Below are positions 38,067 to 47,209 of a stretch of DNA of 64,000 bases, in pieces. Made by a program: the position numbers and the translations under genes. A model generated the notes under the pieces. The model was not told the DNA's origin and searched no databases. It saw only the letters and a list, made by a program, of their open reading frames with translations. How positions within the stretch are numbered: the stretch's first letter is position 1; each line of letters opens with the position of its first letter. Origin of the DNA: Betaproteobacteria bacterium (GTDB taxonomy: Bacteria; Pseudomonadota; Gammaproteobacteria; Burkholderiales; SG8-39); NCBI GenBank assembly GCA_022340285.1, contig JAJDOG010000097.1, forward strand, positions 1-64,000, written 5' to 3'.

Positions 38067-39083
38067 CTAATCGCTCATGAGCCCCAGCAGCCGCTCCGCC
38101 GCCGCCACGGGCGTCACGGCTCCCTCGTTCACTGCGCGGGAGACGCGGTCGAGCTCGTGCTTGACCGCGGGATTGCCATGAAAGCGCGCCCGCAATCCCG
38201 CGTCGATCAGCGACCACATCCAGTCGAGCGCCTGCCGGCGGCGGCGCGCCTCGAAGTCGCCGCACGCGCGCATGGTGTCACGATAGCGCACGATCTCCCG
38301 CCAGAATTCGGCGACGCCTTCGGCGTTCAGCGCGCTCAGCGCGATGACCGGCGGCTGCCAGTTCGGTGATGCGGGACGCAGAATCGACAGCGCCATGCGG
38401 ACCTGGCGGGCCGCCGATTCGGCCGCGGCGGGATCGATGTCGGCCTTGTTGATCACGATGACGTCTGCAAGCTCCACGACCCCCTTTTTCATGGCCTGAA
38501 GATCGTCACCGGCGTTCGGGAGCTGCAGCAGCGCAAAGACATCCACCATGCCCGCCACCGCCACTTCCGACTGTCCGACTCCCACCGTCTCGACGATGAT
38601 GACGTCGTACCCTGCGGCCTCGCACACGAGGATCGCTTCGCGCGTGCGCTCGGCGACTCCTCCCAGCGCGCCGGCCGCGGGCGAGGGACGGATATAGGCA
38701 TTCGGTTCGCGCGCAAGGCGCTCCATACGGGTCTTGTCCCCGAGGATGGACCCGCCGGTGACAGAGCTTGTCGGATCGACTGCCAGCACGGCGAGCCGGT
38801 GGCCCCGCTCGACGAGCTGCATTCCCAGCGCTTCGATGAAAGTCGATTTCCCCACTCCGGGCGCACCCGAGATGCCCACGCGCATTGATTTGCCGGCATG
38901 CGGTGCCAACGCCTCCAGCACGGCCGTGGCGCGCGTACGGTGATCCTTGCGAGTGGATTCGAGCAGCGTGATTGCGCGGGCGATGGGCCGGGTCTCCCCG
39001 CCCAGTACGCCGCGAATGAGTGTCTCGTCGGCGCGCTCGAGCGGAACCGCGGCAAGCCGCGTGGAACGCGAGAGGCCCATCAT
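38067..39083 (-). CDS. meaB: Methylmalonyl-CoA mutase-associated G3E GTPase MeaB
   Basis: 338 residues. P-loop GAPGVGKS (73-80), [19 protein letters not shown] and [12 protein letters not shown] are characteristic of MeaB/ArgK. MeaB guards adenosylcobalamin loading and protects the mutase from inactivation. Lies directly after mcm (85-nt gap). Confidence 0.95.
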   Translation of the reverse strand: MMGLSRSTRLAAVPLERADETLIRGVLGGETRPIARAITLLESTRKDHRTRATAVLEALAPHAGKSMRVGISGAPGVGKSTFIEALGMQLVERGHRLAVLAVDPTSSVTGGSILGDKTRMERLAREPNAYIRPSPAAGALGGVAERTREAILVCEAAGYDVIIVETVGVGQSEVAVAGMVDVFALLQLPNAGDDLQAMKKGVVELADVIVINKADIDPAAAESAARQVRMALSILRPASPNWQPPVIALSALNAEGVAEFWREIVRYRDTMRACGDFEARRRRQALDWMWSLIDAGLRARFHGNPAVKHELDRVSRAVNEGAVTPVAAAERLLGLMSD

Positions 39084-39168
39084 CTAGGTGTTGAAAAGCT
39101 CCGCGTGCCCACGTGCACACACGTTACCTTGATCGAAGTCCGCGCTGGCGGCATCGTTCAAGACCCCA

Positions 39169-41334
39169 TTACACCGTGGAGGGGCGCCGCGCGGAAATCG
39201 CCGCAAGCACTTTCCGCGCGCACTCCGGGATCGGCGTGCCCGGACCGAAGACCCCTTTCACGCCGGTGCGATGCAGGAAATCGTAGTCCTGCGCGGGAAC
39301 CACGCCCCCGACAAACACACTGATGTCGGATGCGCCCTGCTCTCGCAGCGCTTCGACGAGTGCCGGCACCAGCGTCTTGTGCCCGGCCGCGAGCGTGGAG
39401 ATGCCGATCGCGTGGACGTCGTTCTCGATCGCCTGGCGGGCGGCTTCCTCCGGAGTCTGGAACAGCGGCCCGATATCCACGTCGAACCCGAGGTCGGCCA
39501 GCCCGGTCGCGACCACCTTTGCGCCACGATCGTGTCCGTCCTGGCCGAGCTTCGCCACCATCACGCGCGGGCGGCGTCCCTCGCGCTCCGCGAACGCCCG
39601 GATGTCGGCTTGCAGCGCCTTCCATTCGGCGTCGTCCGAGAATGCGGCGCCGTACACGCCCGAGACGCTCTGAGTCTCCGCCTTGAACCGACCCCAGACG
39701 CGCTCGAGCGCGGCGGACAGCTCACCGACTGTCGCGCGCAGACGCATCGCCTTGATGGACAGATCGAGCAGGTTGCCCTCTCCGCTCTCGGCAGCTTTGG
39801 TCAAGGCGTCCAGCGCCGCCTGCATCGCCTTCTGATCGCGTCCGGCCCGGAGCTTCTTCAGACGCACGATCTGGGAATCGCGCACGGAGGTGTTGTCGAT
39901 CTCGCGCACCTCGACAGGCGACTCCTTCTCGAGCCGGTACTTGTTGACCCCGACGATGACGTCCTCGCCGCGATCGACGCGGGCCTGCTTCTCCGCGGCG
40001 CATTGCTCGATCTTGAGCTTCGCCCAGCCCGATTCGACAGCTTTCGTCATTCCGCCCATCGCGTCGACTTCCTCGATGATGGTCCACGCCGCGTCGGCGA
40101 GCTCCTGCGTCAGACGCTCCATCATGTAAGACCCGGCCCATGGATCGACGACGTCGCAGATGTGGGTTTCCTCCTGGATGATGAGCTGGGTGTTGCGGGC
40201 GATGCGGGCGGCGAAGTCGGACGGAAGCGCAATCGCTTCGTCGAAGGAGTTGGTGTGCAGCGACTGAGTGCCGCCGAACACCCCGGCCATCGCCTCGATC
40301 GCGGTGCGCACGATGTTGTTGTAGGGGTCCTGCTCGGTCAGCGACCAGCCGGACGTCTGGCAATGCGTGCGCAGCATCATCGATCGCGGGTTCTTCGGCG
40401 CAAAGGACTTCATGATCCGCCACCAGAGGAGCCGCGCCGCACGGAGCTTCGCGACCTCGAGATAGAAGTTCATCCCCAGGCAGAAGAAGAAGGACAGCCG
40501 CCCGGCGAAGTCGTCGACGTTCATGCCTCGAGACAGTGCCGTCTTCACGTATTCCTTGCCGTCGGCGAGCGTGAAAGCGAGCTCGAGCGCTTGGGTCGCA
40601 CCCGCCTCCTGCAGGTGGTAGCCCGAAATCGAGATCGAATTGAACCGCGGCATCTCCTGCGCGGTGTACGCGATGATGTCGGCGATGATCCGCATCGAGG
40701 GCGCGGGCGGATAGATGTAGGTGTTGCGGACCATGAACTCCTTGAGGATGTCGTTCTGGATGGTCCCGGAGAGCTTGTTCTGCGCGACACCCTGCTCCTC
40801 GGCCGCGACGATGTACCCGGCCAGCACCGGCAGCACCGCGCCGTTCATGGTCATGGACACCGATACCTTGTCGAGCGGGATGCCGCCGAACAGGATCTTC
40901 ATGTCCTCCACGGAGTCGATGGCGACGCCCGCCTTGCCGACATCGCCCGAGACGCGGGGATGATCCGAGTCATAGCCCCGGTGGGTCGCCAGGTCGAAAG
41001 CCACCGACACGCCCTGCCCGCCCCCGGCGAGCGTCTGCCGATAGAACGCATTCGACTCCTTGGCGGTGGAAAATCCGGCGTACTGGCGAATGGTCCATGG
41101 GCGACCCGCGTACATCGTGGCCTGCGGGCCACGGATGAACGGCTCGAAGCCGGGCAGCGTGTCGGTGTACGGCAGGCCGTCGAGGTCGCGCTTCGTGTAG
41201 AGCGGCTTGACGGTCAGCCCCTCGGGGGTCTTCCAGGCGAGGCGCGAGAGGTCCCCGGACGGGGCCAGCTTCGCGGCGGCCTTTCGCCAGGCGTCCAGGT
41301 CCGGGGAAGTCGGGTTCTTCGGTTGGTCGGGCAT
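39169..41334 (-). CDS. mcm: Methylmalonyl-CoA mutase, adenosylcobalamin-dependent
   Basis: 721 residues, single-chain form. N-terminal TIM barrel ([54 protein letters not shown]), then the B12-binding domain with [13 protein letters not shown], where His is the lower cobalt ligand, and GGVVPAQDY. Interconverts (R)-methylmalonyl-CoA and succinyl-CoA. AGGAAGGA precedes the ATG. First gene of the operon, divergent from a GntR regulator. Confidence 0.95.
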   Translation of the reverse strand: MPDQPKNPTSPDLDAWRKAAAKLAPSGDLSRLAWKTPEGLTVKPLYTKRDLDGLPYTDTLPGFEPFIRGPQATMYAGRPWTIRQYAGFSTAKESNAFYRQTLAGGGQGVSVAFDLATHRGYDSDHPRVSGDVGKAGVAIDSVEDMKILFGGIPLDKVSVSMTMNGAVLPVLAGYIVAAEEQGVAQNKLSGTIQNDILKEFMVRNTYIYPPAPSMRIIADIIAYTAQEMPRFNSISISGYHLQEAGATQALELAFTLADGKEYVKTALSRGMNVDDFAGRLSFFFCLGMNFYLEVAKLRAARLLWWRIMKSFAPKNPRSMMLRTHCQTSGWSLTEQDPYNNIVRTAIEAMAGVFGGTQSLHTNSFDEAIALPSDFAARIARNTQLIIQEETHICDVVDPWAGSYMMERLTQELADAAWTIIEEVDAMGGMTKAVESGWAKLKIEQCAAEKQARVDRGEDVIVGVNKYRLEKESPVEVREIDNTSVRDSQIVRLKKLRAGRDQKAMQAALDALTKAAESGEGNLLDLSIKAMRLRATVGELSAALERVWGRFKAETQSVSGVYGAAFSDDAEWKALQADIRAFAEREGRRPRVMVAKLGQDGHDRGAKVVATGLADLGFDVDIGPLFQTPEEAARQAIENDVHAIGISTLAAGHKTLVPALVEALREQGASDISVFVGGVVPAQDYDFLHRTGVKGVFGPGTPIPECARKVLAAISARRPSTV

Positions 41335-41380
41335 GAATTTCCTTCCTGGTGCCGGTCAGCGGGCGACCTGCATGCCGCCC

Positions 41381-41429
41381 TTGACATCCAACGCGACCAA
41401 TAATACTGTATTCATAATTATGAATGCAA
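41381..41429. promoter_or_regulatory. Divergent mcm / gntR promoters with two palindromic operators
   Basis: Rightward: TTGACA (41381-41386), 17-nt spacer, TACTGT (41404-41409). Leftward: TTGCAT (41429-41424), 18-nt spacer, TATTAT (41405-41400). Palindrome AATACTGTATT (41402-41412) covers both -10 elements. The perfect 16-bp ATTCATAATTATGAAT (41410-41425) fills the mcm spacer and spans the gntR ATG. Likely sites for the adjacent regulator. Confidence 0.65.
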
Positions 41430-42142
41430 GAGGCCCGCGCACAGACCTCAAGCCGCCTCCCGGCCCGATCGCGCCATCAGCGCTCTATCAGGAGGTCGCG
41501 AAACGGCTGCGCGAGCGCATCTTCGCACACGAGTTTCCGCCGGGCGCGTGGATCGACGAGCAGGCGCTCGCCGCGGAGTTCGGGATCAGCCGCACCCCGT
41601 TGCGCGAGGCGCTCAAGGTGCTCGCCGCCGAGGGCATGGTCACGCTCAAGCCCCGGCGCGGCGCCTACGTCACGGAAGTCTCCGACCGGGACCTCGACGA
41701 CATCTTCCCGGTCCTCGCCCTCCTCGAGGGGCGCTGCGCGCAGGAGGCCACCGAGCGAGCCCGGCCCGAGGACGTACGACGCCTCGAATCCATTCACGAG
41801 ACGCTCGAGCGATTCGCGGAGGCGGGAAACCTCGACCGGTTCTTCGAGGCCAATCAGGACTTCCATCGCGCCCTCCTCGACCTGGCCGGCAATCGCTGGC
41901 TCGCGCAGGTGATTCAGGACCTGCGGCGGGTCTTGAGGCTGACACGTCATCACTCGCTGCTCGCGCGGGGCCGCGTCCGGGAATCGCTGACCGAACATCG
42001 CGCGATTCTCCGCGCGATACGCTCGCGCGACGCCGAGCGCGCTGGCGAGCTCATGCGCGCACACCTGGGTCAGGGCCGCGCGGCAATCGCCAAGGTCCGC
42101 GCGCAGGAGCCCGCGGAGAAGGAATCCGCTGCGGTGAAGTGA
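41420..42142 (+). CDS. GntR-family regulator with FCD ligand domain
   Basis: 240 residues. N-terminal winged helix (ALYQEVAKRLRERI, EFGISRTPLREALKVLAAEG, LKPRRGAYV) and an all-helical FCD domain (residues about 95-230). FCD regulators bind small carboxylates or acyl-CoA-type ligands. The divergent position and palindromes suggest it represses mcm-meaB-pccBA and itself. No ribosome site precedes the ATG, and the predicted transcription start lies only about 4 nt upstream, so the mRNA may be leaderless. Confidence 0.88.
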   Translation: MNARGPRTDLKPPPGPIAPSALYQEVAKRLRERIFAHEFPPGAWIDEQALAAEFGISRTPLREALKVLAAEGMVTLKPRRGAYVTEVSDRDLDDIFPVLALLEGRCAQEATERARPEDVRRLESIHETLERFAEAGNLDRFFEANQDFHRALLDLAGNRWLAQVIQDLRRVLRLTRHHSLLARGRVRESLTEHRAILRAIRSRDAERAGELMRAHLGQGRAAIAKVRAQEPAEKESAAVK

Positions 42143-42158
42143 AGCCGGCGTCGCCGGG

Positions 42159-43214
42159 CTACCGCAGACTCGCGTTCAGTTGTTCCAACGCTGCTGCGCC
42201 GGGCACGAGCTCGCGCTCGCCGAGCTGGTTCAGCGGGACGGGAACCGTGTTGAGATTCCGGTGCAGGTCCTCGGGCTGCGGATCGACGTAAAGCAGGCCC
42301 GTGACGACCTCGCCCGCCGCCTGGCGCTCCTGCATGTAGGTCATCGCGGCGATCCGGTCATGCGGATCGTAGTCGTCGGCCAGCTTGCGAAGCCGGATCA
42401 CCGATCCGTCGTGCTGCACAACCTCGGAGACCGCCCCCGGCTCGTACTGCGTGGTGATCTCCGCGCGCGGGGGCATGAAGTCCAGCCGGTTCACCGCCTC
42501 GTTGTGCTCGCGGACATAGTCGAAACTCTTGGTCGACCCTTCGTGATTGTTGAACGCCACGCAGGGGCTGATGACGTCGATGAAGGCGGCGCCCTCGTGC
42601 AGGATCGCGGCCTCGAGGAGCGGCACGAGCTGCTCCTTGTCGCCCGAGAAGCTGCGTGCGACGAAGGTCGCGCCCAGCAACAGCGCCACGCCCACCATGT
42701 CCACTGACTCGTCGACGTTCATGACACCGCGCTTCGACTTGGAACCCTTGTCGGCGGTCGCCGAGAATTGCCCCTTTGTCAGACCGTACACGCCGTTGTT
42801 CATGACGACGTACACCATGTTCACGCCGCGGCGGATCGCGTGGGCGAACTGGCCGAACCCGATCGACGCCGAGTCGCCGTCGCCCGAGACGCCCATGTAC
42901 ACGAGCTCCCGATTGGCGAGATTGGCACCGGTGAGCACCGAGGGCATGCGTCCGTGGACGCTGTTGAATCCGTGCGAGTTCCCCAGGAAATAGGTGGGCG
43001 TCTTGGACGAGCAGCCGATGCCCGAAAGCTTCGCGATGCGGTGCGGCGGCAGATCGAGCTCGAAGCATGCCTGCACGATGGCGGCGCTGATCGAGTCGTG
43101 CCCGCACCCCGCGCAAAGCGTAGAGACCGTACCTTCGTAGTCGCGCCGCGTGTAGCCGAGCTTGTTCGCCGGCAGTTTCGGGTGATGCAGCCTGGGTTTC
43201 GCAAGGTAAGTCAT
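42159..43214 (-). CDS. korB: 2-oxoacid:acceptor oxidoreductase beta subunit (KorB-type)
   Basis: 351 residues. Thiamine diphosphate subunit: GDGDSASIGFGQFAHAIRRG through MNNGVYGLTKGQ is the TPP motif. Cluster Cys lie in CAGCGH (about 35-40), GIGCSSK and ISPCVAF. With KorA it oxidatively decarboxylates a 2-oxoacid, most likely 2-oxoglutarate, to the acyl-CoA. Third gene of korC-korA-korB. Confidence 0.9.
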   Translation of the reverse strand: MTYLAKPRLHHPKLPANKLGYTRRDYEGTVSTLCAGCGHDSISAAIVQACFELDLPPHRIAKLSGIGCSSKTPTYFLGNSHGFNSVHGRMPSVLTGANLANRELVYMGVSGDGDSASIGFGQFAHAIRRGVNMVYVVMNNGVYGLTKGQFSATADKGSKSKRGVMNVDESVDMVGVALLLGATFVARSFSGDKEQLVPLLEAAILHEGAAFIDVISPCVAFNNHEGSTKSFDYVREHNEAVNRLDFMPPRAEITTQYEPGAVSEVVQHDGSVIRLRKLADDYDPHDRIAAMTYMQERQAAGEVVTGLLYVDPQPEDLHRNLNTVPVPLNQLGERELVPGAAALEQLNASLR

Positions 43215-43240
43215 GGCAGTCGTTCCTCAGGGCGCGACGT

Positions 43241-45094
43241 TCATCGCGCGACCTTCTTCTTGAGCGGAATCGGCTTCAGCACGCCGACCTTCTCGGCGAT
43301 CTCGCGCGTGATGAACCGGGCCGTGATCGGCGTGCCGTCGTAGTTCAGGACTGAAATCAGTTTCGTCGGATCCACGCCGCACTCGTTCACCAGGAGCATG
43401 CGCATCTGCCCGTCGCGGTTCTGTTCGATCACGAAGACCTGCGCGTGATCGGCGATGAAGTCGTCCACGTCGTTGTCGAACGGGAAAGCGCGCAGGCGCA
43501 GCGTGTTCACGTGGATATCCTGCTCGCGTAGCCCCTCGAGCGCCTCGGCCATCGCCGGTGCGGTCGAGCCGAAGAAGATCACGCCGAACTGCGTCTGCCG
43601 CTCGGCGTCGGTGCGTACCGGACGCGGCACGAGCGCCTTCGCGGTCTCGAACTTCTGCAGCAGGCGCTGCATGTTGTCGACGTAGATCGGGCCTTCCTCG
43701 CTGTAGCGCGCGTAGCGGTCCTTGGTGGTCCCGCGCGTGAAATAGGCGCCGCGGGTCGGATGGGTGCCCGGGTAGGTGCGATACGGGATCCCGTCGTTGT
43801 CCACGTCGAGGTAGCGCCCGAACTCCTTGCCCGCGTCGAGCTCTTCCCGGGTCATGACCTTGCCCCGATCGAGGTGCCGGGAGTCGTCCCAGGTAAGCGG
43901 CTGAGTCACCCAGTCGTTCATGCCGATGTCGAGATCGAGCATGAGGAATACGGGAGTCTGCAGCCGGTCGGCCAGATCGAACGCCGTTGCGCTCATCTCG
44001 AAGGACTCGTGCGGATCCTGCGGAAAGAGCAACACGTGCTTGGTGTCGCCGTGCGAGGCGTAGGCGCAAGCGAGAATGTCCGCCTGCTGCGTGCGGGTCG
44101 GCATGCCGGTGGAGGGTCCGCCGCGCTGGACGTTCATCACGACGGACGGGATCTCCGCGAAGTAGGCGAGCCCGAGAAATTCCTGCATGAGCGAGATGCC
44201 CGGGCCGGATGTGCACGTGAACGCGCGCGCCCCGTTCCAGCCCGCTCCGATCACGATCCCGATGGACGCGAGCTCGTCCTCCGCCTGCACGATTGCATAG
44301 CGGGCCTTGCCGGTCTCCGGATCGGTGCGCAGCTTCTTGCAATAGCGGGCGTACGCCTCCGCCACCGATGTGGAGGGCGTGATCGGATACCACGCGCAGA
44401 CCGTCGCCCCGCCGTAGATCGCGCCCAGCGCCGCCGCGCTGTTCCCGTCGATGAAGATGCGGTCACCCACCTTGCCCGAGCGCTCGAGCTTCAGGCGCAT
44501 ATCGACGTCGGCGAGGTTCGCCACCGCCCAGTCGCGCCCGAGCAGAAAGGCCTTCACGTTCGGAACGATCAGCTTTTCCTTGGCCCGGAACTCCTCGCCG
44601 ATGAGCTTTTCGACCTCGATGGGATCGATGCCGAGCAGCGCCGAGAGCGCCCCGATGTACAGGATGTTCTTGAAGAGCTGTCGCTGGCGGGCGTCGGTGT
44701 ATGCCTTGTTGCAGATCTCCGTGATGGGCATGCCGATCACGGTCACGTCGTCGCGGAACTTGGACGCGGGCAGCGGCTTGCTGGAGTCGTAGAAAAGGTA
44801 ACCCCCGGAATCGATCGAGGCGACATCCTTGTCCCAGGTCTGCGGATTCATCGCGACCATGAGGTCCACGCCGCCGCGCCGTCCCAGCCAGCCCGCCTCG
44901 GAGACACGGACCTCGTACCACGTCGGCAGTCCCTGGATGTTCGACGGGAAGATGTTCCGGCACGCGACCGGGATGCCCATGCGCAGGATCGACTTGGCGA
45001 ACAGGTTGTTCGCCGAAGCGGATCCGGAGCCGTTGACGTTGGCGAACTTGACTACGAAGTCGTTGACGCTGGCTTTCGTTGTCGGCTGCGACAT
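43241..45094 (-). CDS. korA: 2-oxoacid:acceptor oxidoreductase, fused gamma-alpha subunit (KorA-type)
   Basis: 617 residues. Residues 10-190 are the gamma domain (NVNGSGSASANNLFAKSILR), 210-600 the alpha/pyrimidine-binding domain (GNSAAALGAIYGGATVCAWY, PITPSTSVAEAYA, TSGPGISLMQEFLGLAYFAE). No ferredoxin domain, consistent with the separate flavoprotein korC. The ATG at 45094 overlaps korC by 43 nt. Substrate by homology only. Confidence 0.9.
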   Translation of the reverse strand: MSQPTTKASVNDFVVKFANVNGSGSASANNLFAKSILRMGIPVACRNIFPSNIQGLPTWYEVRVSEAGWLGRRGGVDLMVAMNPQTWDKDVASIDSGGYLFYDSSKPLPASKFRDDVTVIGMPITEICNKAYTDARQRQLFKNILYIGALSALLGIDPIEVEKLIGEEFRAKEKLIVPNVKAFLLGRDWAVANLADVDMRLKLERSGKVGDRIFIDGNSAAALGAIYGGATVCAWYPITPSTSVAEAYARYCKKLRTDPETGKARYAIVQAEDELASIGIVIGAGWNGARAFTCTSGPGISLMQEFLGLAYFAEIPSVVMNVQRGGPSTGMPTRTQQADILACAYASHGDTKHVLLFPQDPHESFEMSATAFDLADRLQTPVFLMLDLDIGMNDWVTQPLTWDDSRHLDRGKVMTREELDAGKEFGRYLDVDNDGIPYRTYPGTHPTRGAYFTRGTTKDRYARYSEEGPIYVDNMQRLLQKFETAKALVPRPVRTDAERQTQFGVIFFGSTAPAMAEALEGLREQDIHVNTLRLRAFPFDNDVDDFIADHAQVFVIEQNRDGQMRMLLVNECGVDPTKLISVLNYDGTPITARFITREIAEKVGVLKPIPLKKKVAR

Positions 45095-46866
45095 GCCGGT
45101 CCTGCATGGGTCACGTTGAGGAGAAACTTCTGCATATCCCAGGCGCCTGTCGGGCAGCGCTCGGCGCACATGCCGCAATGCAGGCAGACGTCCTCGTCTT
45201 TGACCATCACCCGCTGGGTCTTGAGCGTGCTGGAGACGTAGAGGTCCTGGGTAGTGTTGGTTGCCGGCGCACGCAGGCGCTGGCGCAGATCCGGCTCTTC
45301 ACCGTTCACGATGAAGTTGATGCAATCGGTCGGGCAGATGTCGACGCAGGCATCGCACTCGATGCACAGCTTCTCGGTGAACACGGTCTGTACGTCGCAA
45401 TTGAAACAGCGCTGCGCCTCGAGAAACGCGCGCTTCGGGTCGAATCCGAGCTCGACCTCGACCTTGATGTCCTTCAGCGCCACCCGCTTTTCGGCGTGGT
45501 GCACCTTGTAGCGCTTCTCGATGGAGATGTCGTTGTCGTAGCTCCATTCGTGGATGCCCATCTTCTGGCTGACGAGCGTGACGCCCGGCGCGGGCCGCTC
45601 GCTCGGGTCCTCGCCATTGCAGGCCTTGTCGATCGATATCGCGGCATCGTGGCCGTGCGCCACCGCCCAGATGATGTTCTTCGGACCGAACGCCGCATCG
45701 CCGCCGAAGTACACCTTCGGGTGCGTCGATCGGAACGTGACCGGATCGAGCACGGGCAGGCCCCACTCGTCGAATTCGACGCCCGCGTCGCGCTCGATCC
45801 AGGGAAACGCGTTCTCCTGGCCGATCGCGACGAGCACATCGTCGCATTCGAAATGCTGATCCGGCTCGCCGGTGGGCACCAGCTTGCGCCGGCCTTTCTG
45901 GTCGTATTCGGCCTTGACCTTCTCGAACCAGATGCCGGTGAGCTTGCCGTTCTGATGGCTGAAGGACTTGGGGACGAGATAGTTGAGGATCGGAATGTCC
46001 TCGGCGATCGCGTCTTCCTTCTCCCACGGCGACGCCTTCATCTCCTCGAACCCCGAGCGGACGATCACCTTCACGTCCTCACCGCCCAGCCGACGGGCCG
46101 TGCGGCAGCAGTCCATAGCGGTGTTGCCGCCGCCGAGCACGACGACGCGCTTGCCGATGCTCGAGATGTGACCGAACGAGACGCTCGACAGCCAATCGAT
46201 CCCGATGTGAATGCGCTCCGCGGCGTCCTTGCGTCCGGGGACGTCGAGATCCTTGCCGCGCGGCGCGCCGCACCCCACGAACACGGCGTCGTAGCCTTCG
46301 TCGATCACCGCCTTGAGCGACTCGACGCGCTTGCCGAAGCGAGTCTCGACGCCCATGTCGAGGATGTAGCCCATCTCCTCGTCGATCACCGATTCCGGAA
46401 GGCGGAAGCGCGGGATCTGAGTGCGGATCATCCCGCCTGAAAACGGGTCCTGGTCGTACACGACGACGTGATAGCCGAGCGGCATGAGATCGCGCGCCAC
46501 CGTGAGGGACGCAGGCCCCGCGCCGATACAGGCGACGCGCTTTCCGTTCTTTTCCTGCGGGATGGCCGGAAGCCGGTCGCGGATGTCCTCTTTGTGATCC
46601 GCCGCGACGCGCTTCAGCCGGCAGATCGCAACGGCCTCTTTCTCGACCCTGCCGCGCCGGCACGCCGGCTCGCACGGGCGATCGCAGGTGCGGCCCAGCA
46701 CGCCGGGAAAGACGTTCGACTCCCAGTTGATCATGTACGAGTCGGTATACCGCCCCGCGGCGATGAGCCTGATGTATTCGGGCACCGGCGTGTGCGCCGG
46801 ACAGGCCCACTGGCAATCGACCACCTTGTGGAAGTAGTCGGGATTCTTGATGTCGGTCGGCTTCAC
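45052..46866 (-). CDS. korC: FAD/NAD(P)-binding iron-sulfur oxidoreductase subunit (KorC-type, GltD-like)
   Basis: 604 residues. N-terminal Cys cluster (WACPAHTPVPEY; RTCDRPCEPACRRG), FAD site CIGAGPASLTVARDL, NADP(H) site VVLGGGNTAMDCCR and two C-terminal [4Fe-4S] motifs (CIECDACVDICPTDC, CLHCGMCAERCPTGA). It would carry electrons from KorAB to NADP+, as in the 2-oxoglutarate:NADP+ oxidoreductase of denitrifying aromatic degraders. GTG start with AAGGAG 10 nt upstream. Confidence 0.85.
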   Translation of the reverse strand: MKPTDIKNPDYFHKVVDCQWACPAHTPVPEYIRLIAAGRYTDSYMINWESNVFPGVLGRTCDRPCEPACRRGRVEKEAVAICRLKRVAADHKEDIRDRLPAIPQEKNGKRVACIGAGPASLTVARDLMPLGYHVVVYDQDPFSGGMIRTQIPRFRLPESVIDEEMGYILDMGVETRFGKRVESLKAVIDEGYDAVFVGCGAPRGKDLDVPGRKDAAERIHIGIDWLSSVSFGHISSIGKRVVVLGGGNTAMDCCRTARRLGGEDVKVIVRSGFEEMKASPWEKEDAIAEDIPILNYLVPKSFSHQNGKLTGIWFEKVKAEYDQKGRRKLVPTGEPDQHFECDDVLVAIGQENAFPWIERDAGVEFDEWGLPVLDPVTFRSTHPKVYFGGDAAFGPKNIIWAVAHGHDAAISIDKACNGEDPSERPAPGVTLVSQKMGIHEWSYDNDISIEKRYKVHHAEKRVALKDIKVEVELGFDPKRAFLEAQRCFNCDVQTVFTEKLCIECDACVDICPTDCINFIVNGEEPDLRQRLRAPATNTTQDLYVSSTLKTQRVMVKDEDVCLHCGMCAERCPTGAWDMQKFLLNVTHAGPACRSRQRKPASTTS

Positions 46867-46988
46867 GCTGCCGTGGCTCCTTGGCGCACGCTCATCATTG
46901 GTGCGGTGAAGCCCGGTGCCGGATCGGCAACCGGAGGCGCGATGCGCGAGGGCTCGGGTTCTGCGGGGGCGCTCACTGCTCGCTTGGA

Positions 46989-47043
46989 GACATGCAACAA
47001 GACACGCAACAACATGGGCGAATAAGGAAATGTAATTGTATCA
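46989..47043 (-). promoter_or_regulatory. korC upstream region: extended -10 promoter and 12-bp tandem repeat
   Basis: Extended -10 TGATACAAT at 47043-47035 predicts a start near 47028, a 160-nt leader. Downstream, two perfect-register copies of TTGTTGCrTGTC (47012-47001, 47000-46989) lie head to tail, possibly an operator. A 50-codon frame starts at 47015 across the repeats and ends at korC in a GTGA overlap, but lacks a ribosome site. Nothing else is seen in 46867-47209. Confidence 0.45.
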
Positions 47044-47209
47044 CTCGCGCCACGAATTGCCGCACTCGATTCAGCACGGTCGTGCCACGCATCACGCAGC
47101 CTGTTGAATGACGATTGCGGGAACCCCTCAGGCCCGAGAGCCGGTCGACCGGGCTGCCTTCCGGCCGTCCCCGGATGTCCTTGCGTGATCCATGGGCTTT
47201 CACCCGCTC

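Noticed and set aside
39271-41403. 710-codon open frame on the plus strand
   Set aside because: Mirror frame of mcm; no family features, and mcm is unmistakable.
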